The notes beneath the pieces were generated by a model, which saw only the letters and a list, made by a program, of their open reading frames with translations, did not search any database and was not told where the DNA came from. Both the position numbers and the translations under genes were made by a program. Positions 7,594 through 13,141 of a stretch of DNA of 13,141 nt are shown piece by piece. This DNA is from Phycisphaerales bacterium UBA2266 (lineage in GTDB: Bacteria > Planctomycetota > Phycisphaerae > Sedimentisphaerales > Anaerobacaceae), in the NCBI GenBank assembly GCA_002347125.1, contig DDXG01000155.1, positions 677 to 13,817 of the forward strand. The letters run 5' to 3'. Positions within the stretch are counted from its first letter, which is position 1, and each line of letters starts with the position of its first letter.

Positions 7594-7599
7594 TATGAT
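7594..7599 (+). promoter_or_regulatory. Possible -10 box of the TIM-barrel gene
   Basis: TATGAT lies 56 bases before the start codon at 7656. No good -35 is found at 16-18 bp; the expected place is taken by the right arm of the dyad (7563-7575). This arrangement would fit a promoter that needs an activator, but the call is weak. Confidence 0.35.
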
Positions 7600-7655
7600 C
7601 AGGGGCATTCTTGGCCCTGCAAAAATGGCTAAACGCCACAAGAAGGAGAATGGTC

Positions 7656-8519
7656 ATGGGCAGTACGGGTGATTCAGGTCTGTTGGTTCCATCGGGACGG
7701 ATTGGCAAGCTGGAGGTGGGGCGGTTGATTATTGGCGGCAACCAGTTCAGCGGCTGGTCGCACAGCCGCGACTTGGGCTATCTGCGGGAGCTTTTCAAGG
7801 CGTACAGCACGCCGGAGCGGATTATGGATACGTTCGAGCTATGCGAGGAATGCGGCATCAACACGTTTCTCTCGGGCGGGGCGGGCGAAATATCGAGGTA
7901 CTGGCGCGAGCGGGGCGGCAAGATGCAGTGGATTGCCCAAGTGCATCCCAAGTCGGACGACATCCGGACGAATATCAAGCAGGCGATTGACGCCGGGGCG
8001 GCGGCCGCGTATGTCCAGGGCGGCGTCGGCGATAGCTTCACCAAGGGCGGGCGGGTGGACCTGCTGGGCGAGGCGGTCGGGTTCATCAAGTCTCAGGGCG
8101 TGGTGGCGGGCATCGGCGGCCATTCCATCGAGGTGCAGATGGCGGTCGAGAAAGCGGGGATCGAGCCGGATTTCTACATGAAGACGCTGCACCACGACCG
8201 CTACTGGTCGGCCACGCCCAAGGGCCAGCGCGTAGAGTTCAACGTCGATAGCGGCAGCGCCGTGGACTACGACAATATCTGGGAGATCGACGCCGACCGG
8301 ACCATCGCCTTCATGGAGAAGGTCGAGCGGCCGTGGATTGCATTCAAGGTGCTGGCGGCCGGGGCGATCCACCCGCGCGAGGGCCTGCGGTTCGCGTTTG
8401 AGAACGGGGCCGATTTCGCCTGCGTGGGCATGTTCGACTTCCAGGTCCGCGAGAACGCCATCCTAACCCGCGATATCCTCAAAGCCCCGCTCAACCGCCG
8501 CCGGGCGTGGATGGCATGA
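7656..8519 (+). CDS. Predicted TIM-barrel protein, aldo/keto reductase-like, function unknown
   Basis: This 287-residue soluble protein has no signal peptide. It begins with a short strand region and VGRLIIGGNQFSGWSHSRDL (about 21-40). Repeated strand-helix units follow: CEECGINTFLSGGAGEISRY, MQWIAQVHPKS, AGAAAAYVQGGVGDSF, GVVAGIGGHSIEVQMAVEKAGIEPDFYMKTLHHDRYW, and finally FKVLAAGAIHPREGLRFAFENGADFACVGMFDFQV. Alternating strands ending in polar residues and Gly-rich turns suggest an (alpha/beta)8 barrel, with likely active-site residues His97, Lys99, His156, Lys176 and the His179-His180-Asp181 cluster. The opening GINTFLSG and the ending resemble aldo/keto reductases, but no clear cofactor motif is seen, so an isomerase or aldolase role is equally open. 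The start ATG 7656 has AAGGAG 7 nt upstream; an ATG at 7650 is too close to that site. It is probably monocistronic and follows a dyad that may control it. Confidence 0.7.
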   Translation: MGSTGDSGLLVPSGRIGKLEVGRLIIGGNQFSGWSHSRDLGYLRELFKAYSTPERIMDTFELCEECGINTFLSGGAGEISRYWRERGGKMQWIAQVHPKSDDIRTNIKQAIDAGAAAAYVQGGVGDSFTKGGRVDLLGEAVGFIKSQGVVAGIGGHSIEVQMAVEKAGIEPDFYMKTLHHDRYWSATPKGQRVEFNVDSGSAVDYDNIWEIDADRTIAFMEKVERPWIAFKVLAAGAIHPREGLRFAFENGADFACVGMFDFQVRENAILTRDILKAPLNRRRAWMA

Positions 8520-8550
8520 TTCGCGCCACATATGGATGAAGCCGCGGCCC

Positions 8551-8583
8551 CCTGTCATGCTGAGCGGAGCGAAGCATCTGGCG
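8551..8583. repeat. Interspersed repeat, copy 2 (half element)
   Basis: CCTGTCATGCTGAGCGGAGC (8551-8570) followed by GAAGCATCT matches copy 1 near 7406-7433 in layout and most bases, but the closing ATGACA arm is missing. It lies between the convergent TIM-barrel and acetyltransferase genes. The rest of that gap (8520-8692) contains GGTGCAACACC (8626-8636), a tiny palindrome, and nothing else I recognise. Confidence 0.6.
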
Positions 8584-8692
8584 CGGGCATTAGACCAAAG
8601 GCCCATTAGTTAGCCGGGATCCCCATGGTGCAACACCACTTGCTTGGTCGTGTGCGTGGTGAATGCGGCTGTGGGGTCGTCCGAGTCGCCTG

Positions 8693-9193
8693 TCATTCCG
8701 TTGCGGCGAAGGCGGAGTGGAACTGGACGACGCCTTGAGGCATGTCGGGGCCGAAGGGCAGGGCCAGGAGGTTCTCCGGTGGGACGCCTTCGTGCGATAA
8801 TTCCCGCGGGCTGCGGAAGCCGAATCGTTCGTAGAAGTGCGGGTCGCCGACGAGGATAACGCCTTCGGCTCGGCGGGCCTTGAGCAGGGCCAGGCCCTTT
8901 TGCACGAGAGCTGTGCCGATACCTCGCCTCTGGCGGGCGGGCAGCACGGAGACCGGGCCCAGGCCATACCAGCTGCGGCTGCCGTCGCTGAGGGTAACGG
9001 GCGAGAAGGCGATATGTCCGACGACCTCGCCGCCGACTTCGGCCACCAGTGAAACAGCCAGCACGCCGGCCGCCCGCAGTGCGTGGATGATGAAATGCTC
9101 GGTCTGGTTGCTGATAGGGTGATTCGCAAAGGCCGCTTTGGTGACGGCCGATATGGCCTCAGCATCCAGCTCGATCTCATGGCGAATGATCAT
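8693..9193 (-). CDS. GNAT family N-acetyltransferase, YhbS-like
   Basis: This 166-residue GNAT enzyme would transfer an acetyl group from acetyl-CoA to an amine; the substrate is unknown. The acetyl-CoA motif A is clear: LGPVSVLPARQRRGIGTALV, with Q88-R-R-G91-I-G93 as the pyrophosphate-binding loop. It is preceded by the strand AEVGGEVVGHIAFSPVTL. It is followed by GVILVGDPHFYERFGFR (about 111-127), a hallmark of the YhbS branch. The end, LPFGPDMPQGVVQFHSAF, also fits that branch, so the protein appears full length. ATG 9193 is preferred because GGAG lies 6 nt before it; a TTG two codons earlier would have no room for a ribosome binding site. It is transcribed away from lemA and converges with the TIM-barrel gene. 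Confidence 0.88.
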   Translation of the reverse strand: MIIRHEIELDAEAISAVTKAAFANHPISNQTEHFIIHALRAAGVLAVSLVAEVGGEVVGHIAFSPVTLSDGSRSWYGLGPVSVLPARQRRGIGTALVQKGLALLKARRAEGVILVGDPHFYERFGFRSPRELSHEGVPPENLLALPFGPDMPQGVVQFHSAFAATE

Positions 9194-9230
9194 ACTCAAC
9201 TCCAGGCTACCCCGCGTCCATCAGAACCGT

Positions 9231-9285
9231 CCGGTACATTCTTTCGCATGGGTGGGAGCGTACCGGCGCAGGCAGGGCCGGTCAA
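9231..9285 (-). promoter_or_regulatory. Possible promoter of the GNAT gene with overlapping inverted repeat
   Basis: On the reverse strand, TTGACC (9285-9280), a 17-bp spacer and TACGCT (9262-9257, weak) make a candidate promoter. A perfect inverted repeat, CCGGTAC (9231-9237) and GTACCGG (9260-9266), overlaps the -10 box and the region of the transcription start, as an operator might. The -35 is strong and the -10 poor. Confidence 0.35.
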
Positions 9286-9318
9286 GGTGAAAATCGCCCA
9301 CACCCTATGAGCTGCTTT

Positions 9319-9337
9319 CACGGGCAGGATGCCCGTG
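9319..9337. repeat. REP-like palindrome CACGGGCA-GGA-TGCCCGTG
   Basis: A perfect 8-bp inverted repeat with a 3-nt loop is flanked by GCCACG. I recall this 'cacgggca..tgcccgtg' motif as a frequent intergenic repeat in planctomycetes and other environmental bacteria. It lies in the divergent gap 9194-9510, which also holds the GNAT promoter, the hairpin at 9428-9462 and the lemA promoter; the rest looks empty. Confidence 0.6.
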
Positions 9338-9427
9338 CCACGCGGGGCGAGACGGCCTGGACATGAGGGCGGCTAAAGGATCGCCGCAGGCGGGAAATGG
9401 CGGAGACCACTGTTTTTGGCTGGCCAA

Positions 9428-9462
9428 GGGCGTTTCTTTGGGCTAAAAGTGAAAAAACGCCC
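9428..9462. repeat. Hairpin upstream of lemA
   Basis: GGGCGTTT (9428-9435) pairs with AAACGCCC (9455-9462) across a 19-nt loop. It lies just before the likely lemA -10 box, where the -35 would be, so it might be an operator or a hairpin ending leftover upstream transcription. Confidence 0.4.
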
Positions 9463-9473
9463 TGCGTGGGCGT

Positions 9474-9482
9474 TGTTATAAG
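9474..9482 (+). promoter_or_regulatory. Possible extended -10 promoter of lemA
   Basis: TGTTATAAG fits the extended -10 form TG-n-TATAAT with one mismatch. It lies 28 bases before the lemA start, leaving a short leader with GGAG. No -35 is found at 17 bp, which is common for extended -10 promoters. Confidence 0.4.
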
Positions 9483-9510
9483 TGGACTTGCTGTGCTCCT
9501 GGAGTGGCCT

Positions 9511-10056
9511 ATGTGGTGGATACCGGTAGCGATTCTAGCCGTGCCGCTGATCATCCTGGTGCTCATCTACAACGGGTTGATCGCGAAGAAGAACCAGGTG
9601 GCGAACGTCTTTGGGACCATCGACGTGATGCTCAAGAAGCGGTTCGACCTGGTTCCGCAGCTTGTGGCGACTGTCAAGGGCTACATGAAGCACGAACGCG
9701 AGGTGCTGGAGGAGATCACGCAGATGCGGGCCAGGGCCATGCAGGGCATCACGGATGAGGAACAGGTGGCGATGGATGGCCGCATGACCGAGGCCCTCAA
9801 CAAGGTGATGCTGGCGGTGGAGAACTATCCGGACCTCAAGGCCAGCGGCAACTTCCTCCACCTGCAACGCACCATGACGGAGCTGGAAGAGCAGATCTCG
9901 GCGGCCCGGCGGGCGTATAACGCGGCCGTCATGGACTACAACAACGCCGTGGAGATGTTCCCAACGAATATCGTCGCGGGCATGATGAGCTACAAGACCA
10001 AGCGGTATTTTGAGATACCGGCGGAGCAGAGAGAGGCCGTGAAGGTGGAGGTGTGA
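9511..10056 (+). CDS. lemA: LemA family membrane protein
   Basis: This 181-residue protein has the LemA length and layout. An N-terminal membrane segment (about 3-20, WIPVAILAVPLIILVLIY) is followed by the family signature YNGLIAKKNQVANVFGTIDV, then RRFDLVPQL-type sequence (here KKRFDLVPQLVATVKGYMKHE). A long helical bundle (about 60-150) ends in FPTNIVAGMMSY and the typical FEIPAEQREAVKVEV. LemA proteins are anchored in the membrane with the bundle on one side; their biochemical role is not well defined. The start ATG 9511 has GGAG 6 nt upstream and gives the usual family length; longer in-frame starts would place extra residues before the membrane segment. It is followed 56 bases later by a DUF3137-type gene, a pairing seen often, which suggests joint function. 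Confidence 0.93.
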   Translation: MWWIPVAILAVPLIILVLIYNGLIAKKNQVANVFGTIDVMLKKRFDLVPQLVATVKGYMKHEREVLEEITQMRARAMQGITDEEQVAMDGRMTEALNKVMLAVENYPDLKASGNFLHLQRTMTELEEQISAARRAYNAAVMDYNNAVEMFPTNIVAGMMSYKTKRYFEIPAEQREAVKVEV

Positions 10057-10082
10057 TTTGGGGCTTGCTGTTGTAGGTTGAT

Positions 10083-10108
10083 TAGCCACAGATTTAACAG
10101 ATTGCAGA
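10083..10108. repeat. AT-rich CCACAGATT..ACAGATT segment
   Basis: Between lemA and the next gene lies AGCCACAGATTTAACAGATT, with AGATT twice. It resembles 'ccacagatt(n)acacagatt' strings I recall as scattered intergenic repeats. It stands out by low GC from both neighbours. No promoter is clear in this 56-base gap. Confidence 0.3.
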
Positions 10109-10112
10109 AACT

Positions 10113-11066
10113 ATGAAGACACTGGATGATTTCAGGGCTTTTTACGAAGGCGAGCTGATGGAGGACTTGCGGGCCTTGGAGACGAAGCGCGCGGGCATTT
10201 GTCGTAATCTCCTGGTCCTGTTCACCGTGATGGCCCTGATTGTGCTGGTGATTGGAGTCGCGCTGGGGATGGCCGGGGGACCGGCGGCCGTCTTCGTCCC
10301 CGCGGTCCTCGCTGTCGTGATCGGAGCGGTGGCCGCGGCCTTGATGACCAAGGGCTACAAGCGGGACTTCAAGCTGCGGATTATCGAGCGGATCGTCCGG
10401 TTCGTGGAGCCCCAGTTGAACTACAGCCCTACGGGATACATCGACCGCGAGACGTTTATGATGTCCAAGATCTTCACCACCCGGCCGAACCGCTACAAGG
10501 GCGACGACCTCGTGTGGGGCACGGTGGGACAGACGGACATGAAGTTCTGCGAACTCGATGCCGTGCACGAGAGCGGCTCGGGCAAGGACAAGCATCGGGT
10601 GACGATCTTCAAGGGTCTGTTCTTCGTGGCCGATTTCCACAAGGATTTCCGGACGAAAACGGTGGTCCTGCCGGACACGGCCGAGAAGCTGTTCGGTCGG
10701 CTGGGGCAGAAACTCCAGGCCATGAACATCTTTCGCGGCAAGCTCATCAAGCTGGAGGACCCCGAATTCGAGCGGCATTTCGCTGTCTACGGAGACGATC
10801 AGGTCGAGTCTCGGTATATCCTCAGCCCCAGTCTGATGGAGCGGATCGTGCAGTTCAAGGTCAAGACCGACCGCAAGATCTGTCTGTCATTTGTGGCCTC
10901 AAGCGTGTTCGTGGCCGTATCGTACACGCGCAACCTGTTTGAGCCGCGGTTGTTCAGAACGCTGCTCGATTTCGCGCCGATGCAGCAGTATTTCGAGGAT
11001 ATACAGCTTGCCGTGGGCATCGTTGACGACCTGAACCTTAATACCCGGATCTGGAGCAAGGAATAG
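10113..11066 (+). CDS. DUF3137-type membrane protein, LemA partner
   Basis: This 317-residue protein has a short cytosolic start (MKTLDDFRAFYEGELMEDLR), two adjacent membrane segments (about 32-52 and 58-77) and a large soluble domain. That domain contains YIDRETFMMSKIFTTRPNRY, DDLVWGTVGQTDMKFCELDA, a short basic turn, VTIFKGLFFVADFHKDF and RYILSPSLMERIVQFKVKT. This matches the DUF3137 family as I know it, of unknown function and commonly encoded beside lemA. The end is DDLNLNTRIW. The ribosome binding site is weak (GCAGA before the ATG), so translation may be coupled or low. The phosphofructokinase gene follows after six bases, so the two are co-transcribed. The family is fairly sure; the function is unknown. 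Confidence 0.85.
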   Translation: MKTLDDFRAFYEGELMEDLRALETKRAGICRNLLVLFTVMALIVLVIGVALGMAGGPAAVFVPAVLAVVIGAVAAALMTKGYKRDFKLRIIERIVRFVEPQLNYSPTGYIDRETFMMSKIFTTRPNRYKGDDLVWGTVGQTDMKFCELDAVHESGSGKDKHRVTIFKGLFFVADFHKDFRTKTVVLPDTAEKLFGRLGQKLQAMNIFRGKLIKLEDPEFERHFAVYGDDQVESRYILSPSLMERIVQFKVKTDRKICLSFVASSVFVAVSYTRNLFEPRLFRTLLDFAPMQQYFEDIQLAVGIVDDLNLNTRIWSKE

Positions 11067-11072
11067 ACTGGA

Positions 11073-12395
11073 ATGGATGCCTACTGCGTCAGTCCCGAGG
11101 AGTTGCCGGCGCTGGATATTGAGCGGCTGGGGCCGGCGACGGTGGATTCCCCGCTTACGGCCCGGAGACGGCGCTTCACCGAGGATGACGAACGGGTCAG
11201 CGTCTACACGCACTCGCACACGCTCAGGGCGCTGCATAGCGGCGGGGAGATACCGACATTCGAAGTGGCCGGGCCCAGGCGCAAGTTGTTCTTCCAGCCC
11301 CGCACGCTGCGGTGCGGCATTGTCACCTGTGGCGGGCTCTGCCCGGGCCTGAACGACGTGATCCGGACGGTCACATTGGCGCTCATCTGGCAGTACGCGG
11401 TCGAGAAGGTGTACGGATTCCGGTACGGCTACGCGGGTCTGACGGCCAACCCACCGGCGCCGCCGATGGAATTGACGCCGGAGGTCGTGGACGACATCCA
11501 TCTGCAGGGCGGTGATATCCTGGGCTCATCCCGCGGGCCGCAGGACGAGAACGAAATGGTCGATACCCTGGAGCGGATGGGTATTTCCCTGCTTTTTGTC
11601 GTCGGCGGCGATGGGACGATGCGCGGGGCACGGGCCCTGGCGGGCGCGGTCAAACGTCGCGGGGCCGCCGTCGCGGTGATAGGGATACCCAAGACGATTG
11701 ACAACGATATTTCCGGCATCGAGCAGTCGTTCGGATTTTCCACGGCCGTGGAGGCCTGCCGCGCCGCCATTCACAGCGCCCATCAGGAGGCGCGCGGGGC
11801 ATGGAACGGGGTCGGGCTGGTCAAGCTGATGGGGCGGGAATCCGGCTTCATCGCCGCCCAGGCGACCCTGGCCAACAGCGACGTGAATTTCTGCTTCGTT
11901 CCAGAGGCCCCGCCGGTGTTGGATGGACCGGGCGGTTTCCTGGAGGCCCTGGAGCGGCGTCTGGACGTCAAACATCATGCCGTGGTGGTGGTCGCCGAGG
12001 GCGTAGGCGAGACACTGGCGGGCCAGAAAGGCGATGTCCGGCTGGACATCTCCGGCAATGCGGTTCGCGAGGACATCGGGCCGCTGCTGCATCGGTGGAT
12101 GGTGGAGCATTTCAAGGCCGTGGGCAAGCCTATTTCAGTGAAATACATCGACCCGAGCTACATGATTCGGTCGTTGCCGGCCGATTCAAACGACTCGGCG
12201 TTCTGCCTGATGCTCGGCCAGAACGCCGTACACGCCGGCATGAGCGGTCGCACGGACATGGTCATCGGCTATTGGAACCAGTACTACGTGCATATCCCAA
12301 TTGACTTGGCGACGCTCAAACGCAAGAAGCTCGACCCGCGCGGGGATGTCTGGCAGACGGTCCTGGAGACGACGGGTCAACTGCGCTGGTCTTGA
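11073..12395 (+). CDS. 6-phosphofructokinase, GGDGT/PKTIDND type (predicted ATP-dependent)
   Basis: This 440-residue enzyme phosphorylates fructose 6-phosphate to fructose 1,6-bisphosphate in glycolysis. Motifs in order: CGIVTCGGLCPGLNDVIR (81-98, nucleotide loop), the GGDGT donor loop (178-182), PKTIDND (206-212) with the catalytic base Asp210 and Asp212, LMGRESGF (252-259) binding sugar phosphate, FVPE (275-278), AEG (308-310), and KYIDPSYMIRSLPADSND (357-374). GGDGT rather than GGDD, together with Lys207, is the combination known in plant and trypanosome ATP-using enzymes. Those also share the extra N-terminal region of about 80 residues seen here. PPi use is thus less likely but not excluded. 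AAGGA lies 10 nt before the ATG. It follows the DUF3137 gene by six bases; no terminator is evident after it. Confidence 0.92.
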   Translation: MDAYCVSPEELPALDIERLGPATVDSPLTARRRRFTEDDERVSVYTHSHTLRALHSGGEIPTFEVAGPRRKLFFQPRTLRCGIVTCGGLCPGLNDVIRTVTLALIWQYAVEKVYGFRYGYAGLTANPPAPPMELTPEVVDDIHLQGGDILGSSRGPQDENEMVDTLERMGISLLFVVGGDGTMRGARALAGAVKRRGAAVAVIGIPKTIDNDISGIEQSFGFSTAVEACRAAIHSAHQEARGAWNGVGLVKLMGRESGFIAAQATLANSDVNFCFVPEAPPVLDGPGGFLEALERRLDVKHHAVVVVAEGVGETLAGQKGDVRLDISGNAVREDIGPLLHRWMVEHFKAVGKPISVKYIDPSYMIRSLPADSNDSAFCLMLGQNAVHAGMSGRTDMVIGYWNQYYVHIPIDLATLKRKKLDPRGDVWQTVLETTGQLRWS

Positions 12396-12450
12396 GCGGC
12401 AGAACCTTTTCCTACTGCTGGCGTAGGGATAGAGTCTGTGGGGATGAGGA

Positions 12451-12480
12451 TTGCGGGGGGGGTCGGATCGCCCCTATAAT
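12451..12480 (+). promoter_or_regulatory. Promoter of the flavodiiron gene, with a G8 tract in the spacer
   Basis: TTGCGG (12451-12456), an 18-bp spacer and a perfect TATAAT (12475-12480) followed by GGGC. A run of eight G (12455-12462) covers the end of the -35 and the start of the spacer. Transcription should begin near 12487, giving a leader of about 50 nt. Confidence 0.65.
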
Positions 12481-12537
12481 GGGCCGCAACGCTGCGAAAA
12501 AGGAGTCTTGAGACAGATTTGCAGGTAAGGTGGTGGC

Positions 12538-13141
12538 ATGAGACAACTTAAGGAAAATGTACTGGAAGTCGGGGCCATTGATTGGGATCGGCGGATGTTC
12601 GATGAGTTGATTCCTCTGCCGCATGGAACCAGCTACAACGCCTACCTGGTCAAGGGCAGCGAGAAGACGGCGCTGCTCGATACCGCGGACCCGACGAAGC
12701 TCGATGTATTGTTGGACAACCTGGTCAAGGCCGGGGTCCGAACGATCGACTACATCGTCTCGCACCACGGCGAGCAGGACCATTCGGGAAGTATAGAGCA
12801 GGTCCAAATGCTGTATCCGGACTCGAAGGTGGTCACCAACGCCAAGTGCAAGGAGATGCTCGTCGAACATCTGCGTCTCGCCGATGAGGCGTTCATGGTC
12901 GTAGAGGATGGGCAAACGCTGTCGCTGGGGGACAAGACACTTCAGTTCATTCTGACGCCCTGGGTGCACTGGCCCGAGACGATGTGTACGTACCTGGCCG
13001 AAGACAAGATCCTGTTCTCGTGCGACTTCTTTGGGGCGCATCGGGCCGCCAGCGCCCTGTTTGTGGATGATGAGGCGACGGTGTACGAGGCCGCCAAGCG
13101 GTATTTCGCCGAGATCATGATGCCGTTCCGCGGGCCGATCA
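12538..13141 (+). CDS. Flavodiiron protein (FprA/ROO type), N-terminal part, cut by window end
   Basis: The frame is open to the last base (201 codons). It is the metallo-beta-lactamase-like diiron domain of an A-type flavoprotein, which reduces O2 to water and/or NO to N2O in anaerobes, using electrons from rubredoxin or a similar donor. It opens with MRQLKENVLEVGAIDWDRRM and PHGTSYNAYLVKGSEKTALL. The ligands are all present: His77, Glu79 and Asp81 in HHGEQDHSG, His144 in WVHWPE and Asp163 in SCDFFGAH. The spacing D-x62-H-x18-D matches the Desulfovibrio enzyme with an offset of two residues. The last His ligand and the flavodoxin domain would lie beyond the window. It has its own promoter; AAGGTGG just upstream of ATG 12538 is the likely ribosome binding site. 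Identity is firm; O2 versus NO preference cannot be read from this part. Confidence 0.92.
   Translation, partial: MRQLKENVLEVGAIDWDRRMFDELIPLPHGTSYNAYLVKGSEKTALLDTADPTKLDVLLDNLVKAGVRTIDYIVSHHGEQDHSGSIEQVQMLYPDSKVVTNAKCKEMLVEHLRLADEAFMVVEDGQTLSLGDKTLQFILTPWVHWPETMCTYLAEDKILFSCDFFGAHRAASALFVDDEATVYEAAKRYFAEIMMPFRGPI

Noticed and set aside
8691..8720. TGTCATTCCG..GGCGAAGGCGGAGTGG as a third interspersed repeat
   Set aside because: It resembles another common repeat string, but it codes for the conserved end of the GNAT protein (HSAFAATE), so the likeness is probably chance.
8590..9180. Second reverse-strand frame of 196 codons overlapping the GNAT gene
   Set aside because: It is a +1/-1 shadow, Ser/Pro/Arg-rich; the GNAT motifs are all in the other frame.
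9397..9510. Longer N-terminus for LemA
   Set aside because: The extra 38 residues precede the membrane segment, cross the hairpin and promoter, and are not needed for the family length; ATG 9511 has a good ribosome site.
1..13141. tRNA, rRNA, CRISPR, transposase or prophage features
   Set aside because: I scanned for cloverleaf ends, rRNA signatures, regular spaced repeats and transposase-like proteins and saw none.

Overview
The window is GC-rich bacterial chromosome, most likely from a planctomycete-like (PVC group, Phycisphaerae-type) anaerobe. This assignment is an inference. It rests on four things: outer-membrane genes (a secretin, a lipoprotein and an AsmA-like protein), an exported Tat lipoprotein, a flavodiiron oxygen/NO reductase, and short intergenic palindromes of kinds I associate with such genomes. 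No rRNA, tRNA, CRISPR array, transposase or integrase was seen.

Layout. Bases 1-1629 hold the 3' part of a secretin gene, closed by a strong hairpin terminator. Bases 1703-2415 are mostly non-coding but carry a repeat-like imperfect inverted repeat and a small reverse-strand gene (62 aa) that has its own promoter and ribosome binding site. A forward pair follows: a lipoprotein and a 1131-aa AsmA-like envelope protein, six bases apart and driven by a recognisable promoter. A convergent gene (7217-6534) encodes a Tat-exported, lipobox-bearing cupin related to D-lyxose isomerase. A gap of about 440 bases holds one interspersed-repeat copy and a 13-bp dyad in front of a gene for a TIM-barrel-like protein (7656-8519). 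A reverse-strand GNAT acetyltransferase (9193-8693) follows. Then come forward genes for LemA, a DUF3137-type membrane protein and a GGDGT-type 6-phosphofructokinase. The window ends inside a flavodiiron protein gene with a clear promoter containing a run of eight G.

Functionally the left third is cell-envelope machinery (secretin, lipoprotein, AsmA-like). The right third combines a LemA/DUF3137 membrane pair, glycolysis (PFK) and oxygen/NO detoxification. The most interesting items are the uncharacterised 62-aa gene, the long dyad before the TIM-barrel gene, the poly-G tract inside the flavodiiron promoter, and the lyxose-isomerase-like cupin that appears to be an exported lipoprotein. I found no clearly new multi-gene system.
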